Shown here: one piece after another, positions 8,917 through 17,044 of the stretch
Position numbering within the stretch: position 1 is the stretch's first letter
Layout of the letters: each line of letters starts with the position of its first letter
DNA from: Firmicutes bacterium AM31-12AC
GTDB lineage: Bacteria > Bacillota > Clostridia > Lachnospirales > Lachnospiraceae
DNA: 64,000 nt
Reading direction: 5' to 3'
NCBI GenBank assembly: GCA_003480425.1
Contig: QUJA01000011.1
Span: 25,931 to 89,930 of the forward strand
The notes under the pieces: generated by a model
Seen by the model: only the letters and a program-made list of their open reading frames with translations
Databases searched by the model: none
Told to the model about the DNA's origin: nothing
Made by a program: the position numbers and the translations under genes

Positions 8917-10429
8917 AGATGAACCCCCTAGCTACCGACATTGGACTAAACAACGGAATACTGATAAGCAAAAGAATACATATTAAAAACTCTAAAGCAA
9001 TTGGCGTTTTCACTGCTACTTCTTCCATATTTGTACCCTTTTCTTTTAATACACTCACAATAAACCAAATAACACATCCGATAAGTAATGTTAGTAATGC
9101 ATATGGTGTATATTCCACTCCGAGTTTCCCGGATGATATCATTAAAAATTGTGATGGCTGAAAACTCGTAACAGAATATTTCATCATTTTCAACGCTTCT
9201 CCAACCGAGCTAACACAATCGAAATATTGTCCAAGATTAAACAGTATAAACGTCCTGAGTATCATAAACAGATGATATCCCCTGCTTTGATCTTTAATAT
9301 GTAATTTTGTTTTCCATACCTTATATGTATCTGCCATAAATCCACTTGTTGCAATAATGATTCCATTATAAAATCCCCATCCTATATTGTTCCAGCTTGG
9401 GCCATGCCATAAACCAACAAGTACAAATACTATCAAATCTGAAACAGCAATCGTCACGAATCTTCCTTTTTTTCGTCCCCATTTGACTTTCGCCTTTTTT
9501 TGAAGTTTGCACATTGCTTTTGACAAGGTTAGTGGATAAAACACATAATCTTTCATCCATGTTCCAAGTGATATATGCCATCTTCTCCAAAAATCACTAA
9601 TCGAAACAGAAAACAATGGCTGACGGAAGTTTTCATCTAGTCGAATTCCAAACATCGCAGCTACACCTAATACAATATCTATCCCTCCTGCGAAATCACC
9701 ATACAGCTCTATTGTATATAGCAACACACCGAATACCGCAATTCCTGAATATTGCTCTGGATTAGAAAAAATTGCAATCCGATATACTGAAGCCCATTCT
9801 GCCACAATCATCTTTTTGAACAGTCCCCATACAATTCTTTCAGCACCATACTTTATATGATGTAACTCAAATTTATGTGAGCTTGTCAATTGGTCCGCAA
9901 GCCTTCCATATCTTCCTATTGGTCCTTGTACAAGTTGTGGGAAGAATGAAACAAATAATGCATATTTACCCAAATTTGTTTCTGCTTCTGCTCTCCCCCA
10001 ATATACATCTAACAAATATCCCAGCGTTTGGAATGTGTAATAAGAAATTCCAAGTGGTAAAATCATATGAAACAGATTGATATGACCATTTGTTATTGCA
10101 TTAATATTTAGAATCAAAAAATTGGAATATTTCAAAAATGCTAACATTCCTAAGTCCAATACTATTCCAAATATAACAATTCTTTTTTTCTTTTTTACAT
10201 CTACTTTTTCTTCTACTTGAATATTATCAATATGTTTTATCCATAAAGCACAACCATATGTCACAAGAGTTGAAAATAGTAGAAAAAATACTGCCGGTAT
10301 GCTAATTATCATATAATAACAATAACTGCATATTAATAAAACAACCCATTGTAAACGCTTTGGGACTATATAATAAATACATAGTCCCATTGCGGTAAAC
10401 AGGAAAAACAAATTCGATGTTAACGACAT
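8903..10429 (-). CDS. dltB: MBOAT-family acyltransferase (DltB-like)
   Basis: 508-residue polytopic membrane protein with about eleven hydrophobic segments. The MBOAT signature region reads YGDFAGGIDIVLGVA, then SISDFWRRWHISLG, and VLVGLWHGPSWNNIGWG with the invariant catalytic His. Among MBOATs it could be AlgI-like (O-acetylation) or DltB-like. The dltA, dltC and dltD homologues in the same operon favour DltB, which passes D-alanine across the membrane. The ATG at 10429 follows GAGGGG. Confidence 0.85.
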   Translation of the reverse strand: MSLTSNLFFLFTAMGLCIYYIVPKRLQWVVLLICSYCYYMIISIPAVFFLLFSTLVTYGCALWIKHIDNIQVEEKVDVKKKKRIVIFGIVLDLGMLAFLKYSNFLILNINAITNGHINLFHMILPLGISYYTFQTLGYLLDVYWGRAEAETNLGKYALFVSFFPQLVQGPIGRYGRLADQLTSSHKFELHHIKYGAERIVWGLFKKMIVAEWASVYRIAIFSNPEQYSGIAVFGVLLYTIELYGDFAGGIDIVLGVAAMFGIRLDENFRQPLFSVSISDFWRRWHISLGTWMKDYVFYPLTLSKAMCKLQKKAKVKWGRKKGRFVTIAVSDLIVFVLVGLWHGPSWNNIGWGFYNGIIIATSGFMADTYKVWKTKLHIKDQSRGYHLFMILRTFILFNLGQYFDCVSSVGEALKMMKYSVTSFQPSQFLMISSGKLGVEYTPYALLTLLIGCVIWFIVSVLKEKGTNMEEVAVKTPIALEFLICILLLISIPLFSPMSVARGFIYAQF

Positions 10430-10448
10430 TTTTCCATTCCCCTCTTAT

Positions 10449-11249
10449 TTAATATGTCAATCCATCTCCAATGCAGCCGTCATCAGAAGATGATGTGTCT
10501 GCTGATGGTGTTGGTGCTGGTGTCGGTTCTGTATATGTTTGTGAACCCCAATCTGATGATTCTGTATATGTTGATTGATTCGTTTGCTCCTGAGCTGCAG
10601 CAGCCTCTGCCTGTGCTGCGGCTTCTGCTTGAGCCTGTGCTGCGGCCTCTGCCTGTGCCTGTGCTGCGGCTTCTGCTTCCGCTTTTGCTTTTTCATCTTG
10701 CTCTTTTTGAGCTTTTGTAGCCAATTCGGCATCTAATGTACTAACCTCTGCTCCATCTTTCTCATATGTCAGATAAGCCACACCATCCTGAATTTTAATT
10801 TCTCCTTTTTCCATATCATCAAATGGAAATGCATGCAATTCAACAATTGTCTTATCTGCCAATGTTAATTGTATAGTATATTCTACCGGCAATGCTTTTC
10901 CACTTTCTGTCGCGGTTTCCTTAGCAGCTTCTTCTGATGGCTTATAATACAAAACTCTTGTCTCATCTTTCTTGTAAGTATCTGCCTCTTTTAAAAAACT
11001 ATCTGGATAATTTTCCTCTGAAGAAGATTTTACACTAACAGAAACAATATCCTGACCTGTTTCATTTTTAAGAGTTACTTTATAAGCATCTTTATCCTCT
11101 TCTCCTATTGTTTTGTATTCTTCTTTTTCTGTTTTTGTTGTAGCAGTTGTCTCTTTTTTCGTATCTGTTGTATTTTTATTTCCACATCCTGTAACTGCTG
11201 TAATTGCTAACATTCCTACTAAAAATATTGTTAATACTTTACGTTTCAT
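10449..11249 (-). CDS. Lipoprotein with Ala/Gln-rich tail inside the dlt operon
   Basis: 266 residues. A type II signal peptide ends at the lipobox AVTGC (Cys at about 22). A Thr/Lys-rich linker follows, then a globular domain (about 50-180), then a low-complexity stretch of alternating A, Q and E (about 180-225) and a short C-terminus ending CIGDGLTY. The DNA under the A/Q/E stretch is imperfectly repeated (gctgcggc-type units, about 10585-10690), so its length may vary between strains. Function is unknown. Its place between the ChW/transglutaminase gene and dltB suggests a role tied to envelope modification. Confidence 0.75.
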   Translation of the reverse strand: MKRKVLTIFLVGMLAITAVTGCGNKNTTDTKKETTATTKTEKEEYKTIGEEDKDAYKVTLKNETGQDIVSVSVKSSSEENYPDSFLKEADTYKKDETRVLYYKPSEEAAKETATESGKALPVEYTIQLTLADKTIVELHAFPFDDMEKGEIKIQDGVAYLTYEKDGAEVSTLDAELATKAQKEQDEKAKAEAEAAAQAQAEAAAQAQAEAAAQAEAAAAQEQTNQSTYTESSDWGSQTYTEPTPAPTPSADTSSSDDGCIGDGLTY

Positions 11250-11280
11250 TTGTATCTTTCCCTCTGTTTTCTTCTATTTT

Positions 11281-13905
11281 TTAACTTTCATAGTGATAAT
11301 TTGTGTATACCCATGTACCGGAAGTCCTGTATCTGAACTGATATCCATTACGCCTCGTCTCATACTGAAAATCTGTATCATATACATAGGTTACTCCATT
11401 GATATCAATTTCTACCCATGCATGATCAACCATTCCACCTCCAGCTCTTGGAACATAACCATATACATATCTTGCATTATAGCCCAGTCCCTTTGCTAAC
11501 TGATAAAAAGTTGCTGCATAAGTACGACAATCTCCTATTTGCTGCTCTAATCCATACAGGGCAAACCACTGTGGATTTGTATAACCAGTTCCTGGATTAT
11601 CTCCAAGTGTACGATATTTGATATTGTTAACACACCACATAAAACAACTATACAAATTTCGTCCTGCCTGATTATATACATTTTGGATTCCATTATTAAT
11701 ACGCATCTGTTGTGGTGTCATCGTTATATAATAATTACTATTACTTCCTGGTACCATTGCTCCCTTCGGAACAATTTTCACTTGAATAGCCTGCAATTTG
11801 TTTCCAAGTTTTGTAGTTCCGGCTTCCTGACCATTCTTTGCCCAGCCAAGCCATCCATAATTTGACACATGAGTGCGGTAATAGATATCTGCATATTGTG
11901 CCAACTCACCCGTCAAACGAATTTGAACCGCTTCTGCCTGATTTTTTCCGTCTCCAGCTATTTCTCCATTATTTTTCCAGTCCATCCAGCCAACATTACT
12001 TACATGCAAACGATATTCAATTGTTCCATTAAATACATTTTTTCCCGTAGAATCAGATGTACTCATAGTCAGCTGCTGAATTGCTTTGTTTTCTCCTGTT
12101 GTTCCTGCAATCTGCCCATTTGTTTTGGTCGTCTGCCAGCCAGATTTTTCAACATTTGCCGCAAAATTAATTTCACCTATATTTTCTGTTGCCAGATAGC
12201 TCCTTGCTGTTGTATCTGGTACGTTTGTATCATTTTTTTCATAAAGTTTGATTTCAATAGCCTCTACTCCCGCATTGTAGCCGACAGTTCCAGCTGTCTC
12301 TCCATTTTTCGTCCAGCCAAGCCAGCCAAATCTTGCACTATGAACGCGATAATAGATATCATATTTTTCTTCCAGTTCACCTGACAAACGAACTTTTATG
12401 GCCTCGACTTTTTTGTTTTTCCCTGTTGTTCCGGATGTCTCTCCATCCGCAACTTCATCCTGCCAGCCAATATCCTGTACATGTGTCTGATAAATAACAG
12501 ACCCATTCAGCCCATTTTGTCTTCCCCAGTCAGTAACTTTAATGTTCAGAGCTTCTACACTCAAATTTCTTCCTGTCGTTCCGGCTGTTTTTCCATCATA
12601 CACATTTGATTGCCAACCAATATTTTGTACATGGGCTTTATAAAGAATTGCCCCTAAATTATCTTGCGAAATATAACTTCTGCTGCTTTGTTCTGGTTTA
12701 TCTGTTGCATCTTTTGCATATAATTTTACTTCAATTGCCTGTGCTCCCAAGTTAAGTCCTATAGTACCTGCCTGTTCACCATTTTTGGCCCAGCCTAACC
12801 AACCATACTCTGCTGAATGAACACGATAATAGATATCATATGCTTGTGCCAACTCTCCTGTCAGGCTTATTTTTAACGCTTCTATTTTCTTATTTCTTCC
12901 TGTTGTTCCGGCTGTACCCCAATCAGAAACTGCATTCTGCCAACCAATATCCTGTACATGGGCTTCGTAACTAATAGAGCCTGACATATTTTTTCTTCCG
13001 GCATTTGTCACTTTTAACTGAAGTGCTTCCAAATTCAGGTTTCTCCCAGTTGTCCCGGCTGTTGCTCCATCATAAACTTTATCTTGCCAACCAATGTTTT
13101 GTACATGAGTCTTATACATTAACAAACCACGTGTCTCTTCTGACAAAAAGCTGCATTCTGTCTGCGCCGGCTTGTCCTCTGCAGTTTTATTATATAATTT
13201 AATTTCAATTGCCTGTACAGCATATGCATATCCAGCAGTTCCGGCGTCTTCACCATTCTTCGCCCAGCCAAGCCAACCAACATTTGTAGCATGAACACGA
13301 TAATATATGTCATACTGTTCTTTTAAATCTCCTGTAAGATTCATTCTAATTGCTTCTATCGGAAGATTCTTTTCTTCAATACCAGCTGTTTCTCCATCTT
13401 TTACTGCGTCCTGCCAGCCAATATTTTGCACATGCGCACTGTACTCAATTCCGCCTGTTACATTTGTTTGATTATCTATTTTTATCTGCAGTGCTCTCAT
13501 TGCACGATTCTGCCCTGTCGTTCCGGCCATTTCTCCATTTTGTTTTTCTTCCTGCCAGAATCCACCATGTAAATATGCACGATATTTTAATTGAACCTGC
13601 TCGCCATTTTCTGCAACAGCCTCTGGTTCTTTCTGTATATCCTGAACAGTTGTTGGTGCTACGTTTTCTTGTACATCCTCCTGCTCTAATGTTTCCTGTT
13701 GTTTTTCCTCTTTAATTGTACTGTCTTCACTACTATTTTCAGAAGCTTGTGACTCACTTTCTCCATTATTTTCAGTCTGATCAAAAGAACCATTTTCTTG
13801 TGTTTGTACAATTTCGTTTTCCTCTGCAAGCACTGTTAATGGGCTTGACATCAACATAATAGAACTGAGTAGAAGTACTCCCACACTTTTTATATTTTTC
13901 TTCAT
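11281..13905 (-). CDS. Secreted ChW-repeat protein with C-terminal transglutaminase-like domain
   Basis: 874 residues. A signal peptide covers about residues 1-27 and an acidic, disordered stretch about 28-95. Then come twelve ChW repeats (core GW-x(3)-NG-x-x-AGT-x-G), arranged as four groups of three; the third of each group starts (D)IYYRVH and contains GWLGW. The C-terminus, from about residue 735, is a transglutaminase/protease-like fold with Cys in IGDCRTYAATF, His in DHAWVEI and Asp in YDTDF, a complete Cys-His-Asp triad. ChW repeats are thought to bind cell wall or host ligands. The enzyme may cross-link or cleave peptides at the surface. It lies 40 bp downstream of dltA, so it is expressed from the same promoter. 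Confidence 0.85.
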   Translation of the reverse strand: MKKNIKSVGVLLLSSIMLMSSPLTVLAEENEIVQTQENGSFDQTENNGESESQASENSSEDSTIKEEKQQETLEQEDVQENVAPTTVQDIQKEPEAVAENGEQVQLKYRAYLHGGFWQEEKQNGEMAGTTGQNRAMRALQIKIDNQTNVTGGIEYSAHVQNIGWQDAVKDGETAGIEEKNLPIEAIRMNLTGDLKEQYDIYYRVHATNVGWLGWAKNGEDAGTAGYAYAVQAIEIKLYNKTAEDKPAQTECSFLSEETRGLLMYKTHVQNIGWQDKVYDGATAGTTGRNLNLEALQLKVTNAGRKNMSGSISYEAHVQDIGWQNAVSDWGTAGTTGRNKKIEALKISLTGELAQAYDIYYRVHSAEYGWLGWAKNGEQAGTIGLNLGAQAIEVKLYAKDATDKPEQSSRSYISQDNLGAILYKAHVQNIGWQSNVYDGKTAGTTGRNLSVEALNIKVTDWGRQNGLNGSVIYQTHVQDIGWQDEVADGETSGTTGKNKKVEAIKVRLSGELEEKYDIYYRVHSARFGWLGWTKNGETAGTVGYNAGVEAIEIKLYEKNDTNVPDTTARSYLATENIGEINFAANVEKSGWQTTKTNGQIAGTTGENKAIQQLTMSTSDSTGKNVFNGTIEYRLHVSNVGWMDWKNNGEIAGDGKNQAEAVQIRLTGELAQYADIYYRTHVSNYGWLGWAKNGQEAGTTKLGNKLQAIQVKIVPKGAMVPGSNSNYYITMTPQQMRINNGIQNVYNQAGRNLYSCFMWCVNNIKYRTLGDNPGTGYTNPQWFALYGLEQQIGDCRTYAATFYQLAKGLGYNARYVYGYVPRAGGGMVDHAWVEIDINGVTYVYDTDFQYETRRNGYQFRYRTSGTWVYTNYHYES

Positions 13906-13944
13906 GTATTTTCCTCTTTCCTCTTAGACACCATTCGCTTTATG

Positions 13945-15480
13945 CTATACTAATTCTTTCAGTTTTGCCCTGTCTATTTTTCCATTCGCATTATGTGGCA
14001 TTACTTTCATATATACAACTTTTCCAGGAATCATATAATGAGGAACTCTGGTTGCCAATGTGTCTGTAATTTTTTTTGTTTCCATTTCTATCCCATCATA
14101 AAAGAATACTATTTTTTTCCTTTTCGTATTATACATACATGCACAATCACGAATTCCTTCTATTGCATTCCCGGCAGATTCAATCTCACCTAACTCAATG
14201 CGGTATCCCATATGTTTAATTTGAAAGTCTTTTCTGGAAATATAAATCAGGTTACCGGTTTCATCATATCGGACTAAATCTCCAGTATGATATATGCGTT
14301 CTGGATAACGTTGATGTAACGGATTCTGCACAAATGCCAACTTTGTTCTTTCTGGATTATTATAGTATCCTAATGCCAGACAAGAGCCTCTCATGCATAA
14401 TTCTCCAACTTCACCATACTCAACTTCTTTACCTTCTTCGCTCAAAAGAAGTGCCTGCGAATTAGCTATTGGAACACCTATTGGTAATGGCTGTCCCTCT
14501 GGCTCATTCCCTTTTCTTATATATGCCGTACACACAAACGTTTCTGTTGGTCCATACAGGTTTGCATACACAGCGTCTGGCAAATATTTGACCCAATAAT
14601 CTAATTGTTTTCTTTGTAATACCTCTCCTGCAAACATAATTTGTTTTAAATATTGAGGAACTACTACATCAAATGTCTGAAGATTTGCAACAATCGCCAT
14701 TGCGGATGGAACCCATAAAAATGTAGATATCCTTTTTTCATTCATATATTCAATTAATCGGACGGGGAATCCAAAAAAACTTTGTGGTATAATAACCATT
14801 TTAGCGCCAAAATAAATTGCCCCATAAATATCATGTATTGATACATCAAAATAAAATGGTGCTTGATTTCCAAAAACTGATGTACTATCAATTTCAAAGT
14901 TCTGCTCTAACCATTGCATATAATTTATTACAACTCTATGATTAAGTAAAACCCCCTTTGGCACACCTGTCGAACCACTTGTAAATAACACATATAACGG
15001 ATCTAGTTCTGTCATATCCATCCTTATACTTCCAAGCATATCTTTATCGATTTCCTGTTCTGATATATCTTCCCAAAGAACAATCTGACTATTTTTAGCA
15101 AAGCTTTCTGCAAGTTCTTTATGTTCTTTATCCGTAACAATAATTTTCGGCAAAAGTACATCCATGATAATTTGTATGCGTTCAATTGGCATTTTCACAT
15201 CCAACGGACAGTAAAAATTGCCACTATATAAAACACCAAAAAAAGACACGATAGCTTTTACTGACTTATCCATAAATACAGCAATAGGCTCTCTATGTCT
15301 TCCAAGTTTCATTGCCAGCGACGTACCAATTCTTTGTGCTGTTTCTTCTACCTGCTTAAATGTCATGCTGACATTTTTATCTTCATACACTTCTTTATCT
15401 GGAAAATATATTGCAGAATTTTCTAAATACTCTAATACGTTACTTGCATTTTTCTTATTTTCAAATCCAACTACTTCCAC
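13945..15480 (-). CDS. dltA: D-alanine--carrier protein ligase (DltA-like adenylating enzyme)
   Basis: An AMP-forming adenylation enzyme of 511 residues from the chosen start. It carries the P-loop LFTSGSTGVPKGV, the NLYGPTE motif, the YHTGDL motif, the core DFQIKHMGYRIE and the C-terminal Lys in NANGKIDR. It activates an amino acid, expected to be D-Ala, and loads it on the DltC-like carrier. The GTG at 15480 is preferred because GGAGG (15491-15495) lies ten bases upstream. The frame stays open to 15618, but that extension would run through the promoter and the poly-G tract, giving an implausible MPGGGYND peptide. Usual DltA length is about 500 residues, which also fits the GTG. Confidence 0.85.
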   Translation of the reverse strand: MEVVGFENKKNASNVLEYLENSAIYFPDKEVYEDKNVSMTFKQVEETAQRIGTSLAMKLGRHREPIAVFMDKSVKAIVSFFGVLYSGNFYCPLDVKMPIERIQIIMDVLLPKIIVTDKEHKELAESFAKNSQIVLWEDISEQEIDKDMLGSIRMDMTELDPLYVLFTSGSTGVPKGVLLNHRVVINYMQWLEQNFEIDSTSVFGNQAPFYFDVSIHDIYGAIYFGAKMVIIPQSFFGFPVRLIEYMNEKRISTFLWVPSAMAIVANLQTFDVVVPQYLKQIMFAGEVLQRKQLDYWVKYLPDAVYANLYGPTETFVCTAYIRKGNEPEGQPLPIGVPIANSQALLLSEEGKEVEYGEVGELCMRGSCLALGYYNNPERTKLAFVQNPLHQRYPERIYHTGDLVRYDETGNLIYISRKDFQIKHMGYRIELGEIESAGNAIEGIRDCACMYNTKRKKIVFFYDGIEMETKKITDTLATRVPHYMIPGKVVYMKVMPHNANGKIDRAKLKELV

Positions 15481-15537
15481 TGAAGTTTTTCCTCCCTCTT
15501 GTAATTTCTTGTATATAAATACAAATATACACATATC

Positions 15538-15569
15538 ATTATACCCCCCCCCCGGCATTTTTTTGTCAA
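15538..15569 (-). promoter_or_regulatory. dlt operon promoter with poly-G tract in the -35/-10 spacer
   Basis: Minus strand: TTGACA at 15564-15569 and TATAAT at 15538-15543, both exact consensus. Between them are 20 bases, of which the ten next to the -10 box are all G (C run at 15544-15553 on the plus strand). The optimal spacer is 17, so the version read here should be weak, and loss of two or three Gs should turn it up. Transcription would start about 50 bases before the GTG of dltA. This layout matches known phase-variable promoters such as Neisseria porA. Confidence 0.8.
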
Positions 15570-15739
15570 TCCCTTCTACATTAGAATTTACACCAGAAAA
15601 TTTTCCTTCTGAAAACAAAATTTAGAATTTTATTGTAAGTTCATTAAAATCTAAGTAGGTTTACTAAATAAATTATTATGTACCTGCTATTTCATGTTAT
15701 AATAAGATTCACTTATTTAATAAAGAACAGGGGTAAATT

Positions 15740-16999
15740 ATGTTTAAGAAATTTTGGTTGATAAAAGAAGATGACATTGGAAAACAAAGTGTATTTTGGA
15801 ACATGATGTCCAGCGGTTTGAACTCTATTGTATCAATGCTATTACTCTGGGTCGTAACTTTGCTGAATGGTGTATCCGATGCTGGGATATTTTCTTTGGG
15901 ATTTTCTACTTCACAGATGATGTTGACAATTGGTAATTATGGAATGCGAAACTATCAGGCAACTGATGTAACAAATAAATATTCCATAAAAGTTTATGAA
16001 GCTTCCCGAATCATAACAAATATCATTATGATGATATCTGTATTAGGCTTTGTATGGTATGAGGGTTATTATTTCGAGAAGGCACTGATTACTATTCTGC
16101 TGTGTTTACTTAAAGTTACAGATGCATTTGATGATGTTTATGGTGGATATTATCAGGTAAAAGGTCGACTGGATATTTCCGGAAAAATCATGAGTATTCG
16201 AATTGGCGCATATGTTCTTGGGTTTATACTTACCCTTATTTTTACACACAGCCTGATTTTAAGTTGTTTGATTTCCATTATAATTTCAAGTATCATATTA
16301 ATTGTACTTATTCATTCAACGAAAATTATTATTCCTTTAGAAAAGCCTTCTTTTCAATGGAATAAAATTTGGAATTTGTTAACAGAATGTTTCCCATTGT
16401 GTATTAGTGCTTTTTTACTTATTTACATGGGTAATGCACCAAAATATGCAATCGATACTTACCTTACTGCAAAAGATCAAGCTTACTACACTTATCTATT
16501 TATGCCTTGCTTTGTGACCAATTTATTTGTAGGTTTTGCTTTGCAGCCTTTATTAGTTCGTTTATCTAAATCCTGGGTTCATAAAGAATATCGCAAATTT
16601 ATAAAATTATGTGGTTTGATTTTTGCTGGAGCGTTGTTCATCTCTGCATTGATTATCATTGCCGGAGCAATCCTTGGATGTCCAATATTATCCATTGTAT
16701 TTGCTGTCTCCTTATCATCCTATACGCAAGTATTGGTGGTATTATTGATTGGCGGTGCTTTCTTTGCTTTTGCAGTTATTGAACAAGTTATATTGACTGT
16801 GATGCGCAGACAAGTATATTTATTAGTCGGATTCGGAATTGCCAGTGCTATCGCAATGCTTATCTCCGGAATTCTCGTTAAGAAATTCGCCTTATTAGGC
16901 GCTGCTTATGCATATACCATTTCTGCCGGAGCACTATTTCTTGTATTAGCATTTATGATTTTTATATTTTTATATCTTGAAAAAAAGAAAAACAAATAA
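15740..16999 (+). CDS. Wzx-like polysaccharide flippase (MATE/MOP superfamily)
   Basis: 419 residues with about twelve membrane segments and a charged LEKKKNK tail. It resembles polysaccharide flippases of the MOP superfamily in size and topology, including an N-terminal FWNMMSSGLNSIVSMLLLW segment. It would flip a lipid-linked oligosaccharide to the outer face. It is the only plus-strand gene of the envelope island and is transcribed divergently from dltA. AGGGG lies before the ATG and TATAAT is seen at about 15700. Since the adjacent operon has an ABC exporter, this flippase may serve a different glycan. Confidence 0.8.
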   Translation: MFKKFWLIKEDDIGKQSVFWNMMSSGLNSIVSMLLLWVVTLLNGVSDAGIFSLGFSTSQMMLTIGNYGMRNYQATDVTNKYSIKVYEASRIITNIIMMISVLGFVWYEGYYFEKALITILLCLLKVTDAFDDVYGGYYQVKGRLDISGKIMSIRIGAYVLGFILTLIFTHSLILSCLISIIISSIILIVLIHSTKIIIPLEKPSFQWNKIWNLLTECFPLCISAFLLIYMGNAPKYAIDTYLTAKDQAYYTYLFMPCFVTNLFVGFALQPLLVRLSKSWVHKEYRKFIKLCGLIFAGALFISALIIIAGAILGCPILSIVFAVSLSSYTQVLVVLLIGGAFFAFAVIEQVILTVMRRQVYLLVGFGIASAIAMLISGILVKKFALLGAAYAYTISAGALFLVLAFMIFIFLYLEKKKNK

Positions 17000-17044
17000 A
17001 AAATATAGCATATGTTTCTTTGTCGAACATATGCTATATTTTTT
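16998..17044. terminator. Bidirectional terminator between flippase and glucosaminidase
   Basis: A perfect stem AAAAATATAGCATATGTT (from 16998) with its complement ending at 17044, a nine-base loop, and A/T runs on both sides. It can stop the flippase transcript and the converging glucosaminidase transcript. Confidence 0.9.

Noticed and set aside
10457..10732. Overlapping open frames under the lipoprotein tail
   Set aside because: Gln/Arg/His-rich shadow frames caused by the repeated codons; no ribosome sites.
15481..15618. N-terminal extension of dltA through the poly-G tract (translational phase variation)
   Set aside because: The extension has no ribosome site and would be read through consensus -35 and -10 boxes; the GTG at 15480 with GGAGG gives the normal family length. 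The tract is therefore in the promoter, not in the gene.
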